The notes under the pieces were generated by a model that was not told the DNA's origin, searched no databases, and saw nothing but the letters and a program-made list of their open reading frames with translations. Positions 22,470-34,831 of a DNA stretch of 64,000 nt are shown here, piece by piece. The stretch comes from Hirundichthys speculiger (lineage: Eukaryota > Chordata > Actinopteri > Beloniformes > Exocoetidae): positions 310,001-374,000 of the forward strand of contig JAGFBZ010000865.1 in NCBI GenBank assembly GCA_018398805.1, read 5' to 3'. How positions within the stretch are numbered: the first letter of the stretch is position 1; each line of letters starts with the position of its first letter. The position numbers were made by a program, and so were the translations under genes.

Positions 22470-22997
22470 CTGGCTGAAGATCTCTCCAGCGTGTCCTGGG
22501 TCTGCCCTGTGGTCTTCTCCTAGTTGGACATGCCCAAAACCCCTCTGCAGGGAGGCATTCAGGGGACATCTGAACCTGATGCCTAAACCACCTTAACTGG
22601 CTCCTCTCGATGTAAAGGAAGAGTGGCTCTACTTTGTGTCTCTCCTGAATGACTGAACTTCTCACCCCATCTCTAAGGGAGAGTCCAGCCACCTTATGGA
22701 GAAAACTCATTTCTGCCGCTTGTATCCGCAATCTTGTTCTTTCGGTCACTACCCACAGTTCATGACCATAGGTGACTTACAACCAGCAAAGCAGACCAAA
22801 CTCCCACTTCGTTTGTACAGGACCTGGACAGCCCGTAACAATGGGCCCAGCACCCCATACTCCTGGAGTACCCCCCCACAGGACACCCCGAGGGACACGG
22901 TCAAATGCTTTCTCCAAGTCCACAAAACACACGTGGACTGGTTGGGCAAACTCCCATGCTCCCTCAAGGACCCTAGTGAGAGTATAGAGCTGGTAAA
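22470..22997 (-). mobile_element. Rex3 fragment with internal deletion
   Basis: On the minus strand the piece starts in the RT (CVLWTWRKHLTVSLGV, then VLQEYGVLGPLLRAVQ and a GCKS block). It then jumps at about 22771 straight to MVMNCG and AAEMSFLHKVAGLSLRDGV, the C-terminal region. The complete copy at 60699-63040 has about 500 bp between these points, including the FADD catalytic motif. The RTRWRD block ends it; the 3' UTR is missing. Confidence 0.85.
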
Positions 22998-23400
22998 AAT
23001 GCGCAGATGTGCCTGAAAAAGATGTTGTTTTGAAGGCAGCATATGTTACTCTAAAATATCTGCTTACTTCTCTGCATTAATGCTGCGTCACAGATGTGTA
23101 AATAATATTTGCCAAGGGCACTGACACATCACCACACCATCACAGAGTCTGGCTGTGGGACCTGCTGCTGATAACAGTCCCAATGGTCCTTTTTTTCTTT
23201 GGCTTGAAAACATGGTGCACACTTCTTTCAATAAAAAGATTTGGAATACCGATCTGTCTCACCACTGTAGATATTTCCGGGATGTGTTGGTCCTCATCCT
23301 TGAAACCTCTGAGCCCAGAGGCAGTGATGCTCCATCTGGACAGAGTTAAGATGAGTGTGCTTCTTTTTTTTTTTTTTAAATGATGAATGACAATTCTTGA
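22998..23400 (-). repeat. Dispersed repeat, related to 48725-48895
   Basis: TTGAAGGCAGCATA, a TCTGCATTAATGCT block, TCACAGA-GTG and TTTGCCA-GGGCACT occur here and in the same order at 48760-48865. Text further on (GCCCAGAGGCAGTGATG) is familiar from fish repeats. The class is not known to me; the coding strand, if any, is probably minus. Confidence 0.5.
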
Positions 23401-23805
23401 TGCAGTAAAATCTGAGGGATTCGAGCGCTTAGGCTTTCACCCTTGACCTTTTATACACTAAAAGACTCCAGATTTCTTGAATCACCTGATAAAATATAAA
23501 AATGTATTCCTCCTTTATTTGAGGAACTTTAGTTTTAAACATTTCAATATTTTTTCTGAGGCGTTTTTTGGTAAATTGGAGGTACTTTTCCCATCTCTGA
23601 CACCTAAAGGCCTCGGCCTTTTAGGTTTCTGCCCTTGTACCAAATCATCATTGCAATCACCTTTTGGAATTACCTGTTAGAAAAAACATCACTATTATTT
23701 TCTTATTGTATGTTCTGAATTGTTCTCAACCTCTCCGCTCTTGATTGCTTCCATATCACGCTTTTTTGGGAATTTGTTGCAGGCCTGAAGTGTAAAAATG
23801 GAAGA

Positions 23806-24305
23806 TGTAACACCCCTCAGTTCTCTCTGACCAACCAGTTTTTTAAGTGGACAAAGTGCACAGTGCAAGGTTAAGGTAAAATGAGTATTTATTACAAAAG
23901 TTTAAAAGGTTAAGATCCGTTAAAAATATCCAAAGGTGCTGTGTGCATCCTTTCCTCTTAATTAGGGTTGTTGGAGGGGGTAGAGCAGTCCTTAACGTCC
24001 CTTGGTCAAAAAGGTAGGCCCACATCCACCTCCCGGGCAAAGCCCTTAGTCTGCACACAACACCTGTACAGAGGTTGACAGCCACAGTCAGTCAAATACC
24101 ATCTTAAAATGTTCACAAGTTAAATACAAGAACATACTACCTGTACAGAGGTTGACAGCCACAGTGAGAACAACTAGTGTGCCAGCTCATTAAATAGCCT
24201 GGGATTGATTGTACACACCTGTGTGACCACACCCACCACTACAACTCACACACACACTACAAACCACAGAAAAAAGTGCAAAAGTGGTTCACAACCCAGG
24301 TTACA
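23806..24305 (-). mobile_element. Possible solo LTR
   Basis: Read on the minus strand, this 500-bp block starts TGTAACCTGGGTTGTG and ends GGGGTGTTACA, the TG...CA layout of an LTR. It has a TATTTAATGAG TATA-like motif about 130 bp in and an AATAAATACTC poly-A signal about 75 bp before the end. A 27-bp segment (ACCTGTACAGAGG...) is duplicated at 24063 and 24141. No 5-bp target duplication is visible and no internal retroelement genes lie beside it, so the call is tentative. Confidence 0.5.
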
Positions 24306-27300
24306 TATGCTAACAATTTAAATTAAGCTGATGAGAAAAATAAGAAGAAAGTTAAATTTAAAGTACATTTAAAAATGTATTTTGCATTTTCAATATTGGC
24401 CCAAATCCTTCTTATTTGATGTTGTAGCATCATAGCTTACTTGTGTTTTTGGGAAGCAATCTGTAGCACATAATGCCTTACACTGAAAGGAATTTTTCTC
24501 TCAGTAGGTCTTATTCCCTCTGGTGGTGTATCAGTTTACATCGATCAATTTGAAGGTTCTGGCAGTCAGATTTCCATTCTATCACAGTCATTTCTAAAGA
24601 GAGGCTCCAGCAAAAAAGAGGATGGACATTACTAATAGTAAATTAATTGCCTCATTTGCGTGTTTCATGCTGATAACAACAAGGCTTTGTTGGCAAGACA
24701 CTGACTGGAAAAAATGTCTTACTGTGTATCAGAAGTGTAGCGATGGCGGCTTCAGTAGCTAATATGTAAAGCATTTATTTGGAGTACGTGACACAAAAGA
24801 GTGTGTTATAGAGATGGACAGTTATATTTAATTTCATGGTGCCATTACCAGACATCTCTCTACAGTCTAAATGATTGTCTGTCATCACACATTTAAATTA
24901 CTTTTTCAAATGTTAAATTATTAGTTTCAGTTTCAATTGAAGGAAAATATAATTACTTTTAGGGAATGTGGTCAAGCTCTCGCAGTCTTCCGTCTCTGCT
25001 TGAATCCACCCAAAGTGGACTTTGGACTTCTGGCCTTGCCATCTCTTGCAACCGCTGCATAATGTTTAACAACACCGTCACACATTGAAGGTGATGAAAC
25101 TGGTTTAAAAAGCTAAGACAAGCATCATGACAGAGGCAACCAGAGACTTAAGAAACTAATGATAGATAAGAAATCAAGAAGGTGGCCGAGAGACCAAAGT
25201 ATAAATCTTAAACACTGTCTTAATACATCTTAGACAGTGACTTAACATCCAAACCTAAGGGGGACCCACTGAGCTAAAAATTTGGAAAAAAAAAAAAAAA
25301 AAAAGCTACTCTCCTTTACTTGTATTTTATTTCAGATTTGAACATGACGGCAGAATCAGGGTACATTCACACAAATTATAGAGTAGCTTTATCTGTAACT
25401 TTACTTGGTTGTGTCAGTTCTGTATTCAAAAGCTGGATGGCTTTATCTTACTAAAACTACCAGCACAGATAATAGAACATCTCTTTTGATCTAAATGTAA
25501 CGCATGGAACCACAAGCAACTCAAGCAGCCCAGGCAATCTTCTGAGGAAGATCTCAGAGAAAACATTTTGAAGCCACAGCACTTCACTGTACAGAAATGT
25601 TGATACCTACACTCTACAACCAAACTAAAGCCCAGTTAGAGTCGGCTTAAGACTGTGATTCATGTGACACATGGTGCCTTACACATGCTGGAGGCCTAAA
25701 AGTGCTCTTTCATACTTAGTTGACCAAAAAAATGGTCCAAAAGTATTTCTACATTATCGTATGTCTTCTACTGCCTCACACGAGGGTGCAAGGATGATTA
25801 TGAAATAACAAACTACTGGCTAGTAATGAATACTCCCAGCCAGTGAACAGCAAATAATAGAAGTTCATGAAGTTGCCTTTCTAGGAAAAATAAAAAATGG
25901 CTTGCAGCACACTATGTAATGTGAAGCACATCAGTGGGTATTTGGAAGTAGGTATGCATTGTGACAAATGAAAGATAAGGGGAGTTTCTCTGCATACTGC
26001 CATATACCATTTATTACATCACTGCTAGTCCAGCAGCCATTATATACAATTGGGACTACATGAGCAGTTGACTCATGAAACATATATTAAGTGCCGTAGA
26101 CCTCTGAGGTGGTTGGCTCAGACACTGGCACTGAAGCAACGCAATTTGTATCTTAAAGCAGCACAAAGCTCAGTGGGCTCCCCCATAAATGCAGAGATTA
26201 AGTAGCTTTCACAACGCTGTAGAACACTACTCTTATTTGGCCTCTTACCCCGCTGCTCTCTCATTTTCTCTTCCGTCATTACTTTTTTGAGTCTCTTAAT
26301 CACCCCTACCATGATGTCCACTCAGCTTCATGAGCTAGGTTCATTGGTGATGATGTGTGACAAAATGCCATAAAACCATATGCAGCTGTTGCAAGAGACC
26401 CTCTTGGATGGGAGTCCAAGGTTACTTTGATTGGTTTTAGTGAATAGAAGGAACACGGGGCTGCAAGAAAATAAGCAAATATTCCTTCAAATGATAGTGA
26501 AAGGATTATTCAAAACACTAAAGAAAGTATTTTGTGCTGCTTTAAAGAGTCAGAGCACAGCCTTCAACATAACAAAACCAGAACATGAAGGAAAAGAAAT
26601 GAATTTGTACGAGCTGACCAAGAACTACATGCAGAGAACAGACATTTTAAGAATCGTCAGGTGAAAAGTATTATGAGACTTCATGTAACTATAGGTAACA
26701 AAAACACAAAAACATGCATGATGAGCAGTGGTCCTGTTTTTGAATAACAAGAAAAAAAATCATCTGAGAAATACCTAAAACAATAGGGAAAAAATAAGGA
26801 AAAATAAAGGTTTAAGTGATTTGTTAATTTATTTTTTAAATTTCACCTCTTCACACTTCCATTTTTTTTGTTACTTATTTAACAGATATGACTCCATATT
26901 TATTCAATTTTAAAGCCAAGATTCAACTGTGAAACAACTTGCGTTGGGTCCATTGCGCAGCTTACATAACCGTATATCACAGCAGCACTAGAACAATATC
27001 TGAGGATGGAGCGATAAAGAGCCTCATGCTCCAGAGAGATAAATTGTCTTTGATCCTGTCTGCGCCAGTGGGAAGTTTCCCCTGCGTCTGTTGAGATCAG
27101 ATTCAATCAGAGAAAAACATTGAGGAAGGGGGCACGCGGACTCCTGGATTACTTGACTGCATTGCTGCACAGGGACATTCTTCTTCATCTGGTCTCTTGT
27201 GTTTATCAAAAGCTAAGGTTCAATCATGCACATGCTGTCCAATTTATCAAAAAGCTTCTACTCACCCATATTCAAAAGAACATTTTCAAGGACTTCCTCT

Positions 27301-28602
27301 TGTTCTCAGGTAATTGAGGGCCAGAAGGAGAATAATCTCATGGATTGCAATAGGGATGAAGTTGTTAAGATTGGATCTATTTTGCCGTTGATACTGATAC
27401 TGTTTGATCTTCGTCCAAGTCCCAATAACAGACAAGAACAACATGTTTCACATACAGTTATGATTTTTTTTTGTATCCTTACTAAACACATCCATTAAAC
27501 ATTCACAGTGCTGGAGGAAAAAGGAAATGAGAACAAGGCTTCTTCATTGGTATTCTGCCATGGTCACCCTCTGTTCAGAGACGTATTCAGGGCCCAAGAA
27601 GAGAAATGTTTACCAGTTTCAGTGATGTCTCTAATCTTTTATCTGTTACTAGTGGGTTCTTCTTTACCTCACTGATAATTCTGTATTGTGCCTTTAGAGC
27701 CATCTTGGCAGGGTGCCCACAGAGTAGTCACAGCACTAAACTCATTTATCGGAAATTTGTCTAATTGAAAATTGATGGGTGCCTACACACTTTGAGATGA
27801 CTCTGTATCTTTTTCCAGTTTATATAATCAAGAGTAGTACGAGCTTAAGAACATTAAAATGCTTATTATTGTGACTTATATGATGATCAGATCACATTTT
27901 GAGGAAAATTAATGTAAAAAAACAAATAAAAAAACATTAATTGCATGTTTTTTTCTTTTCACTGTACATAGCTGTTGTTAGTGGATAGATACAATTGATT
28001 TATCGTTTAAATGTATCTGTACTTTATACAGACCAGCCTGAAACCAGTACCAAATTAGAGAAATAAGACAAAATTACAGGAATTCAAGACACCCATCTCT
28101 TGTGATGCTAAAGTTTCTGTTCTTTAATCATGTTCTAAAGAACATGTTTCTAGTGTTGCTTTGGTAGAGTCGTACATTTTTGTTGATGGGTTAGCTCAAC
28201 AATAACATCAGCCCTGATAAATGAGATCTTTTTAATACCTTTGTATACTGGTGCAGTTATTGGTGTGAAATATTGGAAGCCAACACAATTACATCAGCAT
28301 GCGTGACATTGCGAGGAGCAAACATTGCAGAGGCAAGATTTTATAGACGTCAGAGACTGCCTGCTAAAATGTCCCAAAGGATCATTGTTTTCACTTGTGT
28401 TTGAGTCTTTACAGAACAGCACCAAAACAATTTTACATGTGACAGCAAATCTCTTGCAACTATAAAAACATGGGGAGTGACACTTGCACATACGATCTTA
28501 TTTAATCTCTGGCATACTTATCTACAGTGATATTACACCTTCAGGTAATGGATGTTGGCATCCTCTGGGAAGAAGCCCCTTAGTAGATTGACTTGTGTCA
28601 CA
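24306..28602. other. No gene or clear element recognised
   Basis: A 4.3-kb interval without element termini or coding motifs. Parts have the low-repeat, TAAT-rich texture of old single-copy fish DNA (for example 24630-24720). An A-run lies at 25287-25304. Confidence 0.4.
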
Positions 28603-28905
28603 AAATTCAATTCAATTCATTTCAATTTTATTTGTATAGCGTCTGTTACCATGTCAATTGTTTCTAGGCGCTCTACAGAGACCCAGAGCATGACCCCTGA
28701 GCAAATATCATTAACTAAAAATATAATATTGAATCCTAATCAATGATAATGGCAGGTAAAAAACTCCCACAGAGGGAGAAAAAAACCTTTAAGCCAAACA
28801 GTGGCAAGGAAAAACTTCACTTCACACATCTACACACACAGGTGGAGGTAAGGCTGGGATGGCCAGAGGATGGAACTGCAAGTCAGCATGCAACTCAGGA
28901 AACTC
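28603..28905 (-). mobile_element. LINE 3' tail (family with ATTGA end)
   Basis: Read on the minus strand, it carries GGAGTTTTTCCTTGCCACTG, GGCTTAAAGG, CTGTGGGAGTTTTTTACC, GGGGTCATGCTCTGGGTCTC and a TACAAATAAAATTGAA end with ATTGA repeats. The plus-strand copies at 38007 and 56755 carry the same blocks. It is the 3' UTR of a CR1/L2-group fish LINE; no coding part remains. Confidence 0.75.
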
Positions 28906-28917
28906 TGGCCTGCATTA

Positions 28918-29008
28918 CAGTGATCCCTTAGTTATTGCGGTTAATGGGGACCGGTTAATGGGGAACATAAAATATGTTTAAACACCGCAAAAAAGTAGGG
29001 AGACACTG
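28918..29008. mobile_element. 91-bp MITE with TA target duplication
   Basis: The left end CAGTGATCCCTTA and the right end, reversed CAGTGTCTCCCTA, are each flanked by TA (28916-28917 and 29009-29010). TA duplication with a CAGTG terminus fits the pogo/Tigger branch of Tc1/mariner. The body has two GGTTAATGGGGA repeats. Confidence 0.65.
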
Positions 29009-29247
29009 TAGTGACACAAGACAATGGCTAAACTGTGGTCTTTCTCACAGCCTCTGGTCTCCGAATTGTCAATCAATCAATAACTTTTTTTTTTTCATAA
29101 TAAAGACCTAAGCTATAGTCAGGAGGGAGGGCTTTTCACCCGCTATCTTCTCCTCCCGGTATTTAAAAGAACAACAGCAGAGGGAACAAAGGAGTGTTTG
29201 TATCTGTTTGTCTTTGCAAAAGGGAGTCTAATCAGTGAACCTGATCT

Positions 29248-29744
29248 GTTAAAATTCTCAAATCCCGTGATCAGCGGCCCACCAGTGGACCACTTAAATT
29301 GGTACAAAGTCTCTCTCTTACTAAAACAGTTTTACACCAACGTTCCTTTATGTAAACACATACTCCACCTCCGCATGATTTCCCAGTTGTTGCAGACCCT
29401 CTGTCGGTGCGGAGCGGACCTCTGAAACCGTCTAGATCACCGTCAACGTCCCTTTCCCCGAGCCAGGTCTCAGAGGCCAGGATGCAGGCTTCTTTGAATA
29501 CATGCTGGTGGCGAACAAAAGCCTCTAGTTCCTCAGTTTTATTGTGGAGAGAGACGTTGGACAGGATAATTGAAGGGAGGGGGATACGCAACAGGTGTTC
29601 CCGTCTCATGCGCTCCTGTATGCCGCTTTTCCTGCCTCGCCTCCTCGGTTTCCGTCGTGGAGGTACGTGCTCGAAAAGTTCCTTTAGATCAGAAAACTAG
29701 GTCCACTGGTGGGCCGCTGATCACGGGATCAGAGAATTTTATCA
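29248..29744. repeat. 44-bp inverted repeats flanking a LINE piece
   Basis: TTAAAATTCTC, then ATCCCGTGATCAGCGGCCC and ACCAGTGGACC at 29248-29291, recur inverted at 29701-29744 with about three mismatches. About 410 bp of LINE endonuclease lies between the arms. Confidence 0.85.
29295..29660 (-). pseudogene. LINE ORF2 endonuclease N-terminal fragment (CR1/Rex1-like)
   Basis: The minus-strand frame reads IPLPSIILSNVSLHNKTEEL, then ASETWLGERDVDGDLDG, RTDRGSATTGKSCGGG and VCVYIKERW. This is the start of an apurinic-type endonuclease, with the E of ETWL as a metal ligand. The Arg of the usual NVRSL is missing. The match ends exactly where the flanking inverted repeat begins, so the fragment is trapped between the repeat arms. 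Confidence 0.8.
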
Positions 29745-31050
29745 GCTAGTCTCTGGAATATTGAATGGAGCTGTCAGCAACCCCAGGTGACATGAGGACG
29801 CAGCACCGCCAATAAAAAGATCAGAGTCAGATCCACGTCACTGAATCATGACACTCTTAATCACACAAAAGTGAGGTTGATCAGTTCAAAGTGCACAGAG
29901 AGTTTAAAAGTTTAAGCATAAAATAACAAATTTAAAACTGACATGCGTCCCACTGCTGCCGGTCGCTGCGCCCAGTAAATGCGTAAATGTAGTAAATGCG
30001 TCTCGGCCAAACAGCGCCCAGATTCTAGAGTTCTGTCTGTGTTTCTTTGATGCTTACAGGAGGCTGTGAGTCATTGTTTGATGTTTCGCTGGCAGCTGTG
30101 GCCTCTCGTCTGCTGTGGGGTGGATTTTCGCAGAATTTCAGCGATTATTTCTTGATTTTTTTAATTATAATATCACTGTATTCCACTTTACTGGGATGTT
30201 AGAGGTTGACTGGATTGGTCAAAAAATACTTGTCCCGATCTGGAACATGGACTTTTACAACATATTATCATGTGGTAATTTTGCCTAATATCCACAGCTA
30301 CAAAAACCATTTTCTTGTGCTTCATGCGCTGTTGTTTTCTTCTGTTTCCACTGATAATGGACTTTTTTGTATTGTAAAGGTATGTGTATGTGTTTAGTTC
30401 TGTTTTTCTTCAGTCATGAGATTTCCCAGTATCCATCCATCTATTTTCTGTATTCATGTTATTCTATTCAGGCTGATGGGGATTTGCTACAGTTTATCTA
30501 AGCTCTCAACAGGCAAGACGCAGTGTACACCCTCAACAGGTTGTCACCTCAGTTTATGGCATTTCTGTGTAGCAACATCATAGCATAACTAAGTTCCAAG
30601 GTTTTACATATCAAGACATAGGTAAGCATCAAGAGAATGTTATAACACAGAGCCAATAAAGAAAGACTTTAAAACATCCTCATCAACAACAACAAGAATA
30701 AATAAGTTTCTATCTCAAGCCACCAGCACCATTTAGTTGCTTTGACTTGGATTAGATGCACTTGAGGTCCCCAAGAGACCTAGACAAGAGAAAGTTGTCC
30801 CACTGCATAATTCCCTCCTTCTCTTTTATTGATCTAATTTATTTAGATGTTTTAAAGGACACCAACAATACCAGTGCTGGTGTCCTATCTGGAGATGCGT
30901 TCCCATACTTCTGTTTTCAGTACTGTTTTATATTTGAATGAGCAAGAGATCATGGACAATACAGGGAATATTGCAATTTTCTTATTGAGAGTTAAATTGA
31001 TTTACCAGGTTGAAGCAACTGTTTCTGCAAGAATATAATCCTGCTATGTT
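29745..31050. other. No gene; one SINE scrap
   Basis: 29745-30120 is CG-richer and may be the leader of the LINE read on the minus strand. 30431-30560 is a degraded SINE in minus orientation: ATCCATCCATCTATTTTCTG, then CAACAGG and CACCTCAG blocks align to 40557-40690. The remainder is unrecognised. Confidence 0.45.
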
Positions 31051-31058
31051 GACTAAAA

Positions 31059-31504
31059 CAGTGGTGCGCAAACTGTGGTACATGTACCACCAGTGGTACC
31101 ACTCTCTGGTGGTACGTAGGGCAACGTCATGACTTTACATTTTTTTTTTTCCACATTTTCATGCATTATAAATACAAGGTTTCAAACGAAATGTGTAGCT
31201 TTAGATAATTAAAATTGTGTCTTTTAAAAAAGTATTTGTTGCATATTCAGTTGCAGTGCAGATGTAACAACTTTTAAGTGTGTTTATTTTGCTCTGTATG
31301 AGAGTATGAGTATGTGAGAGTTGTTGGACAGAGTCCATAAAATAGGTAATAAATAACCACAATAAGAAATAAACATCTCTCCTGTGTGTTTAAAGCTAAT
31401 TGAGAAGCATATATGGCTATATTTTAAAATTGGTCATCATGGTGGAACTCAGAGCTGAACAGTTTCTCAGGTGGTACACAGTATTAAAAGTTTGAGAACC
31501 ACTG
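31059..31504. mobile_element. hAT MITE, copy B with perfect TSD
   Basis: CAGTGGTGCGCAAACT on the left and, reversed, CAGTGGTTCTCAAACT on the right are flanked by GACTAAAA at 31051-31058 and 31505-31512. It is the same family as 6692-7150. It has an extra palindromic GGTACATGTACC and CCACCAGTGG cluster near the left end that copy A lacks. No transposase is present. Confidence 0.93.
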
Positions 31505-31512
31505 GACTAAAA

Positions 31513-33854
31513 GATTTCTTTGGTTTAGTTACTGTATTTCTCATTGAGCCTGTCCTCTGTTATGATTTCATGTGACCTTTAGCAATTCTCAAATCACTTA
31601 TGTGGCATAGACGTATAAGTTCTTTTCAACCACAGAAGTTCAAAAAGTTCTTCCTAAAGGCAGTGCCAATGTTTTCCTTTTTGTTTTTTCTAATCCTCTA
31701 TGGAACTTTGGACCAACACAGGTTCCTACCTCAGGTCAGGTACTTCAGCTCAGCCCTGAAAAACTGCTGGGTGGGAGGTGATGTTGACCTGGTGCAGAGC
31801 AATTAGTAAGTGGGCAGGAGATGAGGTTGTTCTGCCGTCTCGATGTCCCCTTCAAGTACGAGTCACCTTTACTCATTCATCACCATCACTGGAAAGCATA
31901 TAAACAGCAAACAGGAACTCAGCACCAACTCATCTACTTCATTGTTGATGTCGTTGTTCCAGTTTCTTTTTCATCTGTTTTTTCCTTATATTTTGCCTCC
32001 TTCTTTTTTTGATAGTTGGCAAACAGTGAAAGTGTTACACGTTTGCCATCAAGTGCCTTGGAGAAACTCACTACCCAGGTAGGATTTCTGTAATCCGCGA
32101 TCTTTAATCTTCATAAGCAACAAACACACTCATTCACCTGCAAAGATTAAAATGAAAATTAGGATTCTCAGGCCTGGTTGTGACTCTAAGTGAACTCCAA
32201 GACGCTGCCCTCCCTTTTCTATTGTCAGGAATTGAGATACTAAGGAACTCATTTTGATGTTGTTATTTGCATAATTATGTGCCAGCCTTATCAAACTGCA
32301 TCCAGGTTACATAAACACATAACATCATTGTGCTGTTATGAGAAAATGTGATATTTCTGCTTGTGTCATCATGCGAAAGTTCCTAAGAAATTGGCTTTTT
32401 TGGACAAAACAAACCAAGTAACAACTGAAAATGGAAAAGTATAAAATAGAAGAAGGAAAATAATGGGCCATCCTCTTAGTAAAGGTTTTGACCTATCTTG
32501 TCTTCTGAAGCTAATCACATAGCAATTGAAAACATAAGCAAAGAAAAAAAATACTGACATCAGCAAGCTATAAAAAAAATAGTACTTGGTGGTAATCTAG
32601 TTGATACGGCTCTTTTATCTTGAAACTTAAAAACCTGATGTAAATACAGTACACTGTTATTAAAAAGGACTGTGGGCTTTCCTGCTGCTCACAAACATGA
32701 AAACAACCTACTAACTCTAATCTAAACTCTTGCTGAACATTATTAGATGACAGCCATGTTATGCGTAGTATTTGATCTTGTCATTATGAATCCTCTCAAG
32801 GCTTGATTATAAAAATATCTACTCTTTTTTACAGACTACAAAAAAAAATCAATTTAAATTACTTGCTCTTTGAGTAGTACATCCAAAATACATTTTGTTT
32901 CACTCATTAGACAATAACGCTTTCCCAATAACTAGTTACACTGCTATATTTAAAATGCATTGAATGTCAGGGACCATTTCAGATCCTTTCAGATTCCATT
33001 TGTGGGTTCATCTTTCAGCTATGATCTCACTGCTGAAATAAGAAGTCTTGACATTTAAGTAATGAAACTTAGATTGTGATACAAAGAGCACAAATATACT
33101 GTTTTTAAATGTGGCTTAGAAAGGACAGGAGGTACATAGTATGTCTGGAAAATCTTCAACCTATCTCAGTATGGAGGAAAAAGGAACTTGCTGAAAATGA
33201 TGAATGGTCAAGTGACTTGGTGGCAGCTTGTCCTGTCCATCTTCAGGTTTAAGAGGGATAGTAATGAGTGAGATTGCTGTCAGCAGGCGATGCTCTTCTT
33301 GGCAAGTCTGCACACATTGTGGTGGCAAAGATACAAAGTCAGGGTGTATGTATTTTCCTCCAGCTGTGGCACGATGAGAAATAATGAGAAGTAATGCAGA
33401 GGTTTCTGGCAACTGTGTCTTCAGATGTCGTTACACTAAGCATGCTATTGAGGACTATTAGAAAGATAAGATTCACATAGAAATCAGGATTCTTTCTGTC
33501 AAAATTTCAGAAAGGAAACAAAAATTTTTAAAAAGTTAACACATTTTTTTCTGCTCTGAATATTGCCTTGCATTACCTCTCTTCGGGCAACCAAATTGAA
33601 GATGTTCTAGGGAAGAACCAGGATGCAAGTTAATTGCTATTAAATTCAGAAACTGCTGGTTTCTGATGCTGTTGTTTCACAAGGGATCTTTGAATTAGCT
33701 TCTAGAGTTTGTGATCAATATGAAGCTGCAAGTAATTCAGCAGGGTATACTGTACATGCTGCCCTGTCGTCAGCGGGGGCAAGCGTAGGATACTTTGGAG
33801 TCTAAAGTGTGCTGAGGAAGAATAAACTGAACTAGAAAATTTCGGAGAAATTTT
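31513..33854. other. No gene recognised
   Basis: Single-copy-looking AT-rich DNA. A frame at 31600-31806 shows no family resemblance. Confidence 0.4.
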
Positions 33855-33954
33855 GAGGCGTGGCCCATTAAGCCGCCAATGAAGCCGCCCGTCAGCCGAC
33901 CGTCAGCTGACCCAGAGTGGCCTGCAGAGTCCTGAACCAGTGACCAGAGTGGCC

Positions 33955-34145
33955 TGCAGAGTCCTGACCAAAACCTGATAGAAGACTTCTGGGATATTGA
34001 CCTCCTGGGCCAACATCAGTGTGTGACCTCAGAAATGCACTTCTGGAAGAATGGTCCAAAATCCCCAATAAACACACTTCCTAGAAGTGTTGAAGCTGTT
34101 CATGCTGCAAAGGGTGGAGCCACATCATATTGATTAGGAATGGGA
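33955..34145 (+). pseudogene. Tc1-like transposase 3' fragment
   Basis: The block AGACTTCTGGGATATTGACC, then GGGCCAACATCAGTGTGTGAC, AATGCACTTCTGGAAGAATG and a TGCAAAGGGTGGAGCCACA end is the C-terminal coding end of a common fish Tc1-type family. It encodes DFWDIDLL and FWKNGPKSPINTLPRSVE with small shifts. A 24-bp duplication of CCAGAGTGGCCTGCAGAGTC lies just upstream (33912 and 33944). Confidence 0.6.
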
Positions 34146-34449
34146 TGAACTAAAGCTCATATGTGAGTCAAGGCTGTGATTATTATTTATTATTTAAACG
34201 TAAATCGAATCAATAGAATGGAGAAGGATCGGCCAATGAGCATGCAGGTCAACCACTGGTCCTGCCCAGTGGCAAAATATCATTATTATGTAAAAGCTCA
34301 TTCTTATGAAAAATGAAGGCATTATGTAAAAGCTAATTCCTAGATAAAAAGCAATTTCTGAAATAAACTATTATGCATTAAACTAAGATTAAATCATTAT
34401 AAAAATATATTTCATAATAATTACAATTTTTTTTCATAAATAATGGGAC

Positions 34450-34532
34450 ATATTTCATAATAATAAACATGTATTTCATAATAATGAATACGTATTTCGT
34501 AATAATAAACGCCTGTATTTCATAATAATAGA
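34450..34532 (+). repeat. Minisatellite, about 23-bp unit
   Basis: Units of the type GTATTTCATAATAATAAAC are repeated four to five times with small changes, with more diverged TTCATAATAAT units to about 34400. Confidence 0.8.
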
Positions 34533-34613
34533 CTCATTTATTCATTGAATTATGACCCAAACGGGGCTCCATAGTCTTTTGCCAAATCCCATTTACCTAC
34601 CATGGGTTTCAAT

Positions 34614-34773
34614 CAGGGCTGGACTGGGACCAAAAAATGGCCCGGGCATTTTTGGTCCCTGGCGGCCCACCATACACCGGGGACATACTGCGTTCACATC
34701 AGCGCAGCACTGGAGCGGTTGTCTGATTAGCTGTCAGTGTCTCTTTCTTGAGTTTGTTTAGTGTGTCGTCGTC

Positions 34774-34831
<58 letters not shown>

